This document shows positions 32,995 through 41,935 of a DNA stretch of 64,000 nt, one piece after another. A model generated the notes under the pieces. That model searched no databases, was not told the DNA's origin, and worked only from the letters and a program-made list of their open reading frames with translations. The stretch's first letter is position 1. The number at the start of each line of letters is the position of its first letter. This DNA comes from a virus. A program made the position numbers and the translations under genes. Location of the stretch: IMG/VR virus record IMGVR_UViG_3300030101_002616, positions 1 to 64,000 of that record; one strand, 5' to 3'.

Positions 32995-33678
32995 ATGACA
33001 CTAAATGAGATTGCATATAATATTTTAAACTTGGTTAGAGGTGGTAGATCTAGCAATAATGAACACATATCTCTTGATCAAGTTAAATTTAATGTGAAGT
33101 ACTACAGAGCTATGCTTATACGTAGAGACTTTGCTAGAAACGGTACTATAACTAGACACTTAGAACAAGATCTTAAATGCTTAGAGCTAGTTAAAGTAGA
33201 CGCGTCAAAGTGTTGCAATCTTCCTACAGAGTGTGCGGTGTATAAAACTATTAGAAAGATACCAAGAACAGTTAGATTTAATTTTAAGGATGCAGTTACT
33301 TATGTAGGCGCTATTGATGGTAAAACTAATATACCAATAGTAGAATCACACACGGTACAATGGTTACCATATGATAAGTACACTAAAAATAAAATGAAAG
33401 CTTATATGATTGAAGATCATTTGTATGTATACAATGCAGATGGTCTGAAGTTTATAAATGTCAGAGGGATATTTGAAGACCCTGAAGAACTCTCTGAGTA
33501 TGATTGTGACGGAAATGATTGCTATGATAGCGAATCACCATTTCCTATCCCTATGGATATGTTACAAACAATTACACAAGGTATTATGAGCGGAGAGCTT
33601 ATGATGCTATCAACGTCAGTAAATGACACAACTAATGATACGATGCAGGATCAGGGCAGACCTGCACCAAGACAATAA
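32995..33678 (+). CDS. crAss-like ring/tail virion protein (227 aa)
   Basis: The N-terminus (MTLNEIAYNILNLVRGGRSS, then VKFNVKYYRAMLIRRDFARN) and the Cys/Pro-rich middle (CCNLPTECAVYKTIRKIPRT) are typical of crAss-like structural proteins that build the head-tail rings. The C-terminal tail is low in order and Met-rich. Ring or tail placement is inferred from the family and from the nearby connector (36055) and muzzle (37011) genes. Confidence 0.65.
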   Translation: MTLNEIAYNILNLVRGGRSSNNEHISLDQVKFNVKYYRAMLIRRDFARNGTITRHLEQDLKCLELVKVDASKCCNLPTECAVYKTIRKIPRTVRFNFKDAVTYVGAIDGKTNIPIVESHTVQWLPYDKYTKNKMKAYMIEDHLYVYNADGLKFINVRGIFEDPEELSEYDCDGNDCYDSESPFPIPMDMLQTITQGIMSGELMMLSTSVNDTTNDTMQDQGRPAPRQ

Positions 33679-33702
33679 TTATAATTATAAATATTTTTAA
33701 AA

Positions 33703-34443
33703 ATGAATAAGAAAAAAATGATGTACGGAGGGTCTAAGAAAAAGATGATGATGTACGGTGGTAAAAAAATGATGCAAAAAGGCGGTAAGCTAAGGATGGT
33801 AAAAGGTCCTGATGGCAAGATGGTTCCTTTCTATGCAGCTGACGGTAAAGGTAAGATGCAGATGGGCGGGAGTAATAGTTTGCCAGCTAAGGTACCAGCA
33901 GCAAAATTTGAGCGAGGTGATGGACCAGATAAAGGAATGTCTAAAAGAGATATGCGAAAGCGAGATAGAAAGAAAAGGAAAATAGAAAAAAGAATTGGCA
34001 GGATAATAGGTAAGGAAGGAGCAGCCACAGCTAAAATGCAGATGGGCGGTAACTTAGCTGATGTTAACATGAAAGATGCTAGAGAAGCAAAAAGAACTAG
34101 ACGTCGTGGTGAGAGAGGTATGGCAAAAGATGATGCTAAAAGAGCTAGAGCTGCTAACCGAATTAAGCGTGCTGGTGAAAGAGCTATGGCTAAGGACGAT
34201 AGACAGAACAAAAGAGCTAGCAGAAAAGCAAACAGAAAAATGGATGCTGCTGAAAGAAAGCTGTTAGCTGGGAGACAAGCTACTGCTCAAGGCAAGCTAA
34301 AGAAGGCTACTAGAAAAACTAGAAAAGTTGGTAAGAAACTTGGACAAGCTAGTAAAGCAATGATGGGCATGGGCGGTAAAAAGATGATGTACCAAATGGG
34401 TGGATTCATCGAGCCAGGTGTATTTGACTTAGATAGAGACTAG
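33703..34443 (+). CDS. very basic Lys/Met/Gly-rich protein (246 aa)
   Basis: Repeats such as MMYGGKK, MQKGG and MQMGG at both ends bracket a long Lys/Arg-rich helical core (KRDMRKRDRKKRKIEKRIGR; EAKRTRRRGERGMAKDDAKR). The composition suggests DNA binding or condensation in the virion. GG motifs recur in the other basic proteins here and in the 41936 protein and may be processing or binding sites. No known domain is recognised. Confidence 0.6.
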   Translation: MNKKKMMYGGSKKKMMMYGGKKMMQKGGKLRMVKGPDGKMVPFYAADGKGKMQMGGSNSLPAKVPAAKFERGDGPDKGMSKRDMRKRDRKKRKIEKRIGRIIGKEGAATAKMQMGGNLADVNMKDAREAKRTRRRGERGMAKDDAKRARAANRIKRAGERAMAKDDRQNKRASRKANRKMDAAERKLLAGRQATAQGKLKKATRKTRKVGKKLGQASKAMMGMGGKKMMYQMGGFIEPGVFDLDRD

Positions 34444-34907
34444 TGCAACACACCATCTCTCACATATACAATGATTATGTAGAGGCTGACAGCAGTATAT
34501 CAAAGCAAACTTTTGTAGATATATGCAGTGAGTTTAATATGATGATTATAGATTACATTCTAGACGGTAAAGAGTTTAACATGGGGTATAACCTATCAAC
34601 TCTTTCCGTCGTAAGAATGGAGAGAGATCCTAGAAATCCAGGTATAGACTGGGGTGAGTCAAACAAATATAAAGCTGAGCTATTAGAAAATGGTAGTAAG
34701 CTTTACAACAAAGACACTGGAGACGGTGTCAAATGGCACATATACTATACAGACAATGAGTATCTTAAATACTACTGGCGTAAAGGTAAGTGCAAAGTAA
34801 AGAACAAAACAGTTTACAGATTTGATGCTACACGAGGAGTGAAGGGCAACAAGGGTAGACTGAAGGAATTAGATGAACTAGATTATTTAAAATTTAAAAA
34901 GAATTAG
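34443..34907 (+). CDS. conserved crAss-like protein, HU-like N-terminal half (154 aa)
   Basis: It starts at a GTG whose first base is the last base of the previous stop. Residues about 17-55 (SKQTFVDICSEFNMMIIDYI, LDGKEFNMGYNLSTLSVVR) run like an HU/IHF N-terminus: two helices, a Gly-containing turn and a strand LSTLSVVR in place of IPGFGTF. The rest (IDWGESNKYKAELLENG; WHIYYTDNEYLKYYWRKG; NKTVYRFDATRG) is a block I associate with crAss-like genomes. Architectural DNA binding or a virion role is inferred. Confidence 0.55.
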   Translation: MQHTISHIYNDYVEADSSISKQTFVDICSEFNMMIIDYILDGKEFNMGYNLSTLSVVRMERDPRNPGIDWGESNKYKAELLENGSKLYNKDTGDGVKWHIYYTDNEYLKYYWRKGKCKVKNKTVYRFDATRGVKGNKGRLKELDELDYLKFKKN

Positions 34908-34909
34908 AG

Positions 34910-35491
34910 ATGCCAAAAGACGCGTGTTATCATAAGGTTGTAGCCCGTTACGGTCCTAAGACATCTGCATACAGAAGTGGTGCGATGGCTAAGTGTCGTA
35001 AGGTTGGAGCTGCTAACTGGGGAAATAAAAGTAAAAAAGAAAAAGGTGGATTAGCTGCTAGTCTAATGTCAGACGTATATGGTAGTGGCCGCAAGTTAAA
35101 GAAAAGACAGAATGGCGGTCAGTCTAATATTGGACCAAAGTCGGCAAAGAGATTTAGAGAAAATCCATTTCCTGGTCCTGCGTTTACTAAGGAACAGGAA
35201 GCGCAAGCAGCAAGAGCAAGGAAGAAGGTTAAAAGGGCACTTAAAGACCCGTACGGAACACTCAGAAAGATAGGAAAGAAAATAAGAAAGAAACTGAAAA
35301 TGAAAAATGGAGGAGTTTCTAAAGTTAAAGGTGTTAGTACAGAAGGATTAACATCTAGACAAGCTACTACGTTAAAGAAACATTCTGTACATCATACTAG
35401 AAAACATATACAATCAATGGTTAATGCTATGAAGAAAGGTGCATCATTTAGTGCATCACATAAGATGGCGCAGAAAAAAGTTGGATCATAA
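34910..35491 (+). CDS. basic virus-associated protein with KVGAANWGN block (193 aa)
   Basis: The N-terminus ACYHKVVARYGPKTSAYRSG, then AKCRKVGAANWGN, forms a compact domain found in small proteins of phages and large algal viruses, of unknown function. The middle is Lys/Arg-rich, and the end (GLTSRQATTLKKHSVHHTRK, HIQSMVNAMKKGASFSASHK) is a second recurring block with His and Lys. This is a likely nucleic-acid or virion protein. It ends in ATAATGG overlapping the next gene. Confidence 0.6.
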   Translation: MPKDACYHKVVARYGPKTSAYRSGAMAKCRKVGAANWGNKSKKEKGGLAASLMSDVYGSGRKLKKRQNGGQSNIGPKSAKRFRENPFPGPAFTKEQEAQAARARKKVKRALKDPYGTLRKIGKKIRKKLKMKNGGVSKVKGVSTEGLTSRQATTLKKHSVHHTRKHIQSMVNAMKKGASFSASHKMAQKKVGS

Positions 35492-35781
35492 TGGCTGTAA
35501 GAAAAACTGCTGCAGGCGCTAGACTAAAGCGTTGGTTTAAAGAAAAGTGGAGAACACCTCGTGGTAATAAAGACTACAGTGGAGGTGAGAACACATTTAG
35601 ACCTACTAGACGTATATCTAAAGATACACCATCTACGTGGTCTGAACTGTCTGCATCAGAGAAGGCTAGAGCTCAGCAAGAGAAGAATACTAAAGGAAGA
35701 GTTAGTAGATATAAAAAGAAAAAGAAAGTTAAACGTGCGAAGGGTGGTGGATTTATACTACCTGGACCAACAATGATATAA
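35491..35781 (+). CDS. small basic protein, possibly DUF5872-like (96 aa)
   Basis: The pattern RWFKEKWRTPRGNKDYSGG, FRPTRRISKDTPSTWSELSA and a basic tail ending KGGGFILPGPTMI resembles small virus proteins sometimes labelled DUF5872; I am not certain of the label. It carries a GG motif near the end. It overlaps the previous gene and precedes another small virus-type protein. Confidence 0.55.
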   Translation: MAVRKTAAGARLKRWFKEKWRTPRGNKDYSGGENTFRPTRRISKDTPSTWSELSASEKARAQQEKNTKGRVSRYKKKKKVKRAKGGGFILPGPTMI

Positions 35782-35783
35782 CT

Positions 35784-36053
35784 ATGGCAACACCAGCATG
35801 GCAAAGAAAAGCAGGAAAGAATCCTAGCGGTGGGTTAAACGCTGCAGGAAGACGATCTTATAATCAATCTACAGGTGGTAATTTAAAAGCTCCTAGTAAA
35901 AAGAAAGGAAACAAAAGACGCTCTAGTTTCTGTAGTAGAATGTGCGGCATGAAAGCTAAACGTACAGGAGCTAAAGGTCAAAGAGATCCTAAATCAAGAA
36001 TTAACAAATCGCTACGTGCATGGAATTGTGGTAGCTGTAGTAACTGGAGATAA
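35784..36053 (+). CDS. small basic protein, DUF6321-like (89 aa)
   Basis: The sequence MATPAWQRKAGKNPSGGLNA, then GRRSYNQSTGGNLKAP and SSFCSRMCGMKAKRTG with DPKSRINKSLRAWNCGSC, matches a small domain shared by phages and some algal viruses that I associate with the name DUF6321. Cys pairs (C, CG, NCGSC) may bind metal. Function unknown. The overlap with the start of the next frame is avoided if the connector starts at 36055. Confidence 0.65.
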   Translation: MATPAWQRKAGKNPSGGLNAAGRRSYNQSTGGNLKAPSKKKGNKRRSSFCSRMCGMKAKRTGAKGQRDPKSRINKSLRAWNCGSCSNWR

Positions 36054-36054
36054 T

Positions 36055-37011
36055 ATGGCAGTATATAAGAACATATCAAGTAAAATGATTATACGTAAAG
36101 TTATGCGTGACTTGCGTCCTAATCATGCAGAATGGATAGATGATGCGGTAGAGTGGATAGGTGAGGCCTTAGAGCATATAGGAGCTGCATCACAACTTTG
36201 TCAAAAGCAATGCGTGCTTACAATAGAAGATCACAAAGCATGTTTGCCTGGAGACTTATACTTTATAAATCAAGTAGCAGTTAATGGTACTGTCGGCACT
36301 TCTGCAAGTGATGAGCTTGATGTTCTTACAGAGCAAGTTAGAAAACTCAGAGCTGACATAGCAGAATACAACTCAACATTAGAAGAAGATGTAGCTAACA
36401 ATGGAGCTAACATTACTAACGCAGATTTAACTACATATGATACACAATATAAATCAAATGTAACAGAACTTAGAGAGCTAATTAGTAGGATAACCGTTTT
36501 AGAGGGGATATATTTTAATACTAAGGGTGGGGGTGCTGGCCTAGAACCATTACGTTATGGGGCTAGCACTTTCCATAGCTCTATGCACTGCGACGATTGT
36601 ATTAATGAGCATGCACTAAACAATGAAAGTTATATAATAGATTGTGATTTTATAAAAACATCTTTTGCTAGTGGTAAGGTATGTATAAGCTATACAGCTT
36701 TTCCTATTGATGAAGATTGTTTTCCAATGATACCAGATGACATAAGTTATAAAGAAGCTATGTTCTGGTATATATACAAGCAAATGTTGTTAGGTGGATA
36801 TGATAAACCTAACAATAGAATAGATTATAACTTTGCTGATCAGAAATGGAAGTACTATTGTACTCAAGCTAGAAACGCTGCAAACTACCCAGATATTGAA
36901 AGATATGAATCTTATATGAATCAGTGGGTTAGACTTATACCAGATATTAATGCACACGATTGCTTCTTTGAATACCTAAATCATAGAGAAGATTTGAATA
37001 GAAATTACTAA
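36055..37011 (+). CDS. crAss-like ring/connector protein (318 aa)
   Basis: I start at ATG 36055 (MAVYKNISSKMIIRKVMRDL); an earlier in-frame start would overlap the previous gene. The N-terminus (RPNHAEWIDDAVEWIGEALE, HIGAASQLCQKQCVLTIEDH) and the closing half (YKEAMFWYIYKQMLLGGYDK) are familiar from crAss-like head-tail ring proteins; a coiled-coil insert (EQVRKLRADIAEYNSTLEED) may line the tail. It immediately precedes the muzzle-type gene, as in other crAss-like phages (TAATG overlap). Confidence 0.65.
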   Translation: MAVYKNISSKMIIRKVMRDLRPNHAEWIDDAVEWIGEALEHIGAASQLCQKQCVLTIEDHKACLPGDLYFINQVAVNGTVGTSASDELDVLTEQVRKLRADIAEYNSTLEEDVANNGANITNADLTTYDTQYKSNVTELRELISRITVLEGIYFNTKGGGAGLEPLRYGASTFHSSMHCDDCINEHALNNESYIIDCDFIKTSFASGKVCISYTAFPIDEDCFPMIPDDISYKEAMFWYIYKQMLLGGYDKPNNRIDYNFADQKWKYYCTQARNAANYPDIERYESYMNQWVRLIPDINAHDCFFEYLNHREDLNRNY

Positions 37012-40000
37012 TGGCTAAATATATAAAAGGATTAAATAAAGATGCGGCTCCAATAGATCAGCCCGAAGGATCATACAGATATGCTAAAAATGTATTACTG
37101 AATGAAACTGCTGGTGCTATATCTAATGAGCCAGGGACACAGGTTCAGCCTTCAACTCTTCTAGGAACAGTTATAGGGACTATAGAAACTACTGATGATA
37201 AGATTATTATCTATACTGTAGATGATAATGGTCGTTCTAGAATATATTTATTTGATAGTGCAGGTTCAGGCGCTACGTTTTTAATACTTACAACTACTGC
37301 TGGTAATGTAATAAATGGTAATGATGTTGATTTAAAATTTGACAAAAAACATCCTATAGAAGGTACATATAAAATTGATCCTAACGGAGATTTAATTGTA
37401 TACTGGACTGATAATTTTAATCCTCCACGAAGTCTTAATATTACAAGACAGCAAACAAGTAATAATACTATTATATATGGAGTTGATCCTATTGGATCAC
37501 CTAATAAAAATTACATAGATAGATTAAACTTATTTCCACATTCAGGTCCTGTTCCTAGAATAGCCTTTGATAGAATAGCAAATGGTGGTGCATTAAAGTC
37601 TGGGACATATACTTTATTCTTAGCATATGTTGACGAAAACTTTACACAAACAAACTTTGTATCATATTCATTAGCAGTTCCTATTGTAGAAGATGATGAA
37701 AGTGTAACACCAATAGAAAGATATGATGGATGTGAGCCTGATACACAAACAGGTAAATCTATTGTATGGGAAGTTGATAACTTAAATACAGATTATGAGT
37801 TTTTAAGACCTGTAGTAGTACATAGAAGTTTAGACAAAGATGGTTCTCCCGCAGAATTTGCTTTTAAATTAAATGATTTAGATATAAGTGCGGCTACAGC
37901 ATCTGTTACATTTTCAGGACTAGAGGGCTATCAGTCATCTTCTGTAGATGAAGCTATTATAGATACAGTATCTTATGATACTGCTAAAACTGTTACACAA
38001 TTAGATAGTGTTTTATATCTAGGTAATTTAACTGGAAATAAAGATATAGGTTATCAAAAGTACGCAAACTTTATATCGCTAGAGGCGGTAGCTGGACCTT
38101 CATTTAATCCTTTTGATCCGTATGAGTTAACTGCTGACAACTTAAATTATGGGTACATAGATACAGACCCTTATAGTCAGGTGCTATCTGGTATAACAAG
38201 ACAAGGAGGTTTTAGAGATGTGGATAGATTATCATCTACTAGGAATGCTCCTGCAAGTAATCCTGAACAAGTTTTTAATAGAAGAAGTTATTTTAGAGAT
38301 GAGGTATATGCATTTTATATAGCGTTTATACTTAATGATGGTAGCATGTCTTATGCTTATCATATACCTGGAAGATCAGCTAAGACAGACGTCGATGGCG
38401 GTTCTATTAGAAAAGTAGGAACTAATAATCCTATAGCAGGATCTGCTTCTGAACTTGATTCTACTGCAGACCCTGATCTTACACAGCTAACACAAGGACA
38501 AGGGCAGTTGTTTCACTTTCATGACTTCTCTATTTTTGGAACAAGTAATACTAACTTTTGGCACAATAAAAATGAGTTCTATCCTAATACGGATGACTAC
38601 TTAATGATTGATGCTAATGATCCTGATACTACAGTAGAAGACTTAAGAGGTAGCAATGTTAGACACCACCATATGCCTTGTAACACTAATAGTGATATGA
38701 GGACTATTGTTTCAAATAACAGCAGTATCAATGAGGCTGTAGATGAAACAACTACTGTTTATTATTTCTATTGGGGGGATCTAGCAGATAGTCAATCTGG
38801 TTTGAATGAAACCCAGGATTTGCATGTAACAGACTTTTCTGCTAATACAAGCGCTATAGATGATACAGGTGGAATAGGTTGGGGGGATTGGGAGGATGGT
38901 TCTGAAGATCTTCAAGATGCTTTTGGTGATATTAGCACTTGGACATATCAAGTGCCTACTGCAGGTGATATTGCAAATGGTAACTTACAAGGATATTTCT
39001 TATGGCGTTCTCCTGGTAATATTAATAGTGGGTTTACTACTGCTGAAGTGCAGGAGGTATTAAATAATGGAGATATAAATTTAAACCAAACTAATAGTGG
39101 TGGAGGTGTTTTTGATTGTCCTTGTGATCAGTTAAATACAGATCCTAATAATGTATATGGATATTTTGTTTGGCAGTCAACAACTCCTGCAGTTGATGCA
39201 GCCGGTTCAATATCACAAGAAGTTAGGCCTTTAGGTGTACGTCTTGATGATATAAAAATACCAAAAAGTATTGCAGATAAAGTACAAGGATTTAAAATAT
39301 ACTATGCAGAGCGTAAACACTCTAACAGAAGAATAATAGGACAGGATGTTTTAAAGAAGGCAGAAGATCTTGGTGAAAGAAATATAAGTGGATGTGAAGG
39401 AGAAAGTGGTAATGGATCTATTGAAGAGTTTATACTAAGTCCTGGGGCTTTAAGAAATGGGCCAATGACTACAGCAACCTTTCATGACTTTTATTTATTA
39501 CACAGAAAAAACAGTTTAGTTCCTGCTACACACACAAGTGAAGAGTATACAGTATCAATGTTTTCTATTAAAGGGCCTGGTCACACTTATGATGATGTTG
39601 ATGAAAATTTAACACCACTTGAAGCATGTCAGTATGGTAACTCTTATGTAACAGCTCACCTTGGAGGTACATATGGATTTTATACAGGTAATACTCTACC
39701 ATTCTTCCACTTCCCAATAAGAGAAAAATGTAAAACCTATTTAAATGGTGACTCTATATATGATGGTAGAGGTATAGGATTTGGTAAAAGAATATTTAAT
39801 ATAGGGGGAGAAACCTCTATTTTACTAGGCTTCAAACCTACAAGACAACCAGTCCAAGCTCTTTGGCCACAGGCTGATGGAGGAGTGTTTTGGCATGATC
39901 CTATTCCCGGTTCTTCAGATCCTTTTTCTTATGAGGCACCCTCTTCACCACCAGTATTAAAACTGCATAATTTACATGCTTTCAAAACAGATATGTATTT

Positions 40001-41933
40001 ATCGTTTGATACACAAGAGTTAGTGTGGACAGGATTTGAAGTAGTAGGAGATGAGTTAGATAACTATACAGTTGAAGATGACAACACCTCTACTCCAGGA
40101 GCTACTCACCAAACTGGTAATATATTTGGAGGGGATACTTTTATATGTAGACATGGTTATCGTATAACTCACAGGCCTGCATACCAAGGCACAGCGCCGT
40201 ATGATCATAAATCTTTAATATATGTAATATCTGAGTCTACAGATAATATAAACTTTAGACACGAGACAGACGTAGATAGCACATACTTTCCAGGATCTCC
40301 TGCTAAAAAATTATTAGACATAAAAGCAAATATAGATCTTACCAAGAAAGACAATATGAAGTATGATGAGTCTTTTTCTCTTGGGGTTGCAGATATAAAA
40401 CCAGCAATACCATATCCACTAAGAGAAGCTGACCCTAGTATATTTCAAACAAGAGTACAGAGATCTGCAAAAGCAGATAACACTAGTTTAATAGATAACT
40501 ATCGCGTATTTTTAGCACTACAGTTTAAAGATCTACCACGTAATAGAGGCAGTTTACATAGACTGATTACCTTAAACAACTTGTTATATCTACATACTCA
40601 AGATAGTTTATTTAGAACTAAGGGTAAACAATCATTACAAATGTCAGATGGCACAGAGTCGTTTGTAGGTAGTGGTGATATATTTGCTCAAGAGCCTGAT
40701 GAGTTAATACAAACTAAGTTTGGTTATGGAGGTACACAATCTCAATGGGTTTCTATAGTTACTAAACACGGATACTTTTGTATGGATTATAGAAATCGTA
40801 GAGTCTTTTTAATGAAAGATCAGCTATATGATATAGGTAAGACTGGATTAGAAAGTTGGTTTCAAGATAACATTCCATATGCCCTAGAACAACACGGCTT
40901 ACCTATAGACTTTGATAATCCTATAGTAGGTATAGGTTTTAATGCAATGTATGATGAAAGATATGATAGAATACTATTAACAAAAAGAGACTTAAAACCA
41001 ACTGCCGTTTTAGAAGAACTACTTGAAAATGCTAATGATAATTTTGCAGATGAAACTCAAACAATTGCAACATACGATGAAACACTGCAACAGTTTGTTA
41101 CAAAGTTTGAAAATCAAAATGGTAATATTGTAATCACTCCTATAGACTTTACGGATGATTACTATTTTACACTTTCAGGTTGGACAGTATCTTATAATGT
41201 AGAATCAAATGTTTGGGCATCTTTTCATGATTACATTCCATATAAGTATACTAGAATTAAAGATACATTAGTATCATTTAATGAAGGTAATAATGAAATT
41301 TGGATGCATAAAAGCGAAGAAAATCGTGGTAGTTTTTATGCTGTAGATTATGCTACAGAATTTGAGTTTATATATAATGCAGCTAAGGACAGTGACAAAA
41401 TATTTTATAGTTTTGAATATACTATTGATGTAACTGATGAACATGCACCTACAATAGATGGTGGTAAATTACGTCACGATCATGGATTTAATAGTTTTTA
41501 TGTATATACCACACACCAACTATCTGGAGAAAGTCCTATAGAGTATATGATAAATACTCGTAGAGTTGGTAATGAGTGGAAAATAAATAAGTTCAGAGAC
41601 TTAGCAGATTTACAAAACAATCAACAATTAACGTATGTAGGGCCTGCAGGAGTAGGCACTTTTACTGGTAGCAACTTTGGTGTAACAAGCGCTAATGTTG
41701 CCGGCACAATAACAACAGGCGTTACAACCCATTTAGCTAATACTTCAATGTTTAATGTAGATGGTATGACTGAAACTATAAACGCAGCCTTTATAAATGC
41801 TGCTAAATCATGGGAAACAAGAAGAAAGTTTAGAGATAAGTGGGTAGGAATTCGTTTAAAGTACGACAATGTTTCAAAAAAATTAATAAATTTGTATTCC
41901 ACCAACGTGGCTGCAAAAAAATTCTATAGATAA
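37011..41933 (+). CDS. crAss-like muzzle/tail stabilisation protein (1640 aa)
   Basis: The opening KYIKGLNKDAAPIDQPEGSY then RYAKNVLLNETAGAISNEPG is the signature of the large crAss-like tail protein called stabilisation or muzzle protein. The rest is a beta-rich propeller-like or multi-domain protein with aromatic turns, and with an RGSLHRLITLNNLLYLHTQD segment near residue 1180. It is expected to form the distal tail opening through which cargo and DNA leave. It is larger than the roughly 1200-1400 aa I would expect, and inserts probably account for this. Confidence 0.7.
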   Translation: MAKYIKGLNKDAAPIDQPEGSYRYAKNVLLNETAGAISNEPGTQVQPSTLLGTVIGTIETTDDKIIIYTVDDNGRSRIYLFDSAGSGATFLILTTTAGNVINGNDVDLKFDKKHPIEGTYKIDPNGDLIVYWTDNFNPPRSLNITRQQTSNNTIIYGVDPIGSPNKNYIDRLNLFPHSGPVPRIAFDRIANGGALKSGTYTLFLAYVDENFTQTNFVSYSLAVPIVEDDESVTPIERYDGCEPDTQTGKSIVWEVDNLNTDYEFLRPVVVHRSLDKDGSPAEFAFKLNDLDISAATASVTFSGLEGYQSSSVDEAIIDTVSYDTAKTVTQLDSVLYLGNLTGNKDIGYQKYANFISLEAVAGPSFNPFDPYELTADNLNYGYIDTDPYSQVLSGITRQGGFRDVDRLSSTRNAPASNPEQVFNRRSYFRDEVYAFYIAFILNDGSMSYAYHIPGRSAKTDVDGGSIRKVGTNNPIAGSASELDSTADPDLTQLTQGQGQLFHFHDFSIFGTSNTNFWHNKNEFYPNTDDYLMIDANDPDTTVEDLRGSNVRHHHMPCNTNSDMRTIVSNNSSINEAVDETTTVYYFYWGDLADSQSGLNETQDLHVTDFSANTSAIDDTGGIGWGDWEDGSEDLQDAFGDISTWTYQVPTAGDIANGNLQGYFLWRSPGNINSGFTTAEVQEVLNNGDINLNQTNSGGGVFDCPCDQLNTDPNNVYGYFVWQSTTPAVDAAGSISQEVRPLGVRLDDIKIPKSIADKVQGFKIYYAERKHSNRRIIGQDVLKKAEDLGERNISGCEGESGNGSIEEFILSPGALRNGPMTTATFHDFYLLHRKNSLVPATHTSEEYTVSMFSIKGPGHTYDDVDENLTPLEACQYGNSYVTAHLGGTYGFYTGNTLPFFHFPIREKCKTYLNGDSIYDGRGIGFGKRIFNIGGETSILLGFKPTRQPVQALWPQADGGVFWHDPIPGSSDPFSYEAPSSPPVLKLHNLHAFKTDMYLSFDTQELVWTGFEVVGDELDNYTVEDDNTSTPGATHQTGNIFGGDTFICRHGYRITHRPAYQGTAPYDHKSLIYVISESTDNINFRHETDVDSTYFPGSPAKKLLDIKANIDLTKKDNMKYDESFSLGVADIKPAIPYPLREADPSIFQTRVQRSAKADNTSLIDNYRVFLALQFKDLPRNRGSLHRLITLNNLLYLHTQDSLFRTKGKQSLQMSDGTESFVGSGDIFAQEPDELIQTKFGYGGTQSQWVSIVTKHGYFCMDYRNRRVFLMKDQLYDIGKTGLESWFQDNIPYALEQHGLPIDFDNPIVGIGFNAMYDERYDRILLTKRDLKPTAVLEELLENANDNFADETQTIATYDETLQQFVTKFENQNGNIVITPIDFTDDYYFTLSGWTVSYNVESNVWASFHDYIPYKYTRIKDTLVSFNEGNNEIWMHKSEENRGSFYAVDYATEFEFIYNAAKDSDKIFYSFEYTIDVTDEHAPTIDGGKLRHDHGFNSFYVYTTHQLSGESPIEYMINTRRVGNEWKINKFRDLADLQNNQQLTYVGPAGVGTFTGSNFGVTSANVAGTITTGVTTHLANTSMFNVDGMTETINAAFINAAKSWETRRKFRDKWVGIRLKYDNVSKKLINLYSTNVAAKKFYR

Positions 41934-41935
41934 TT

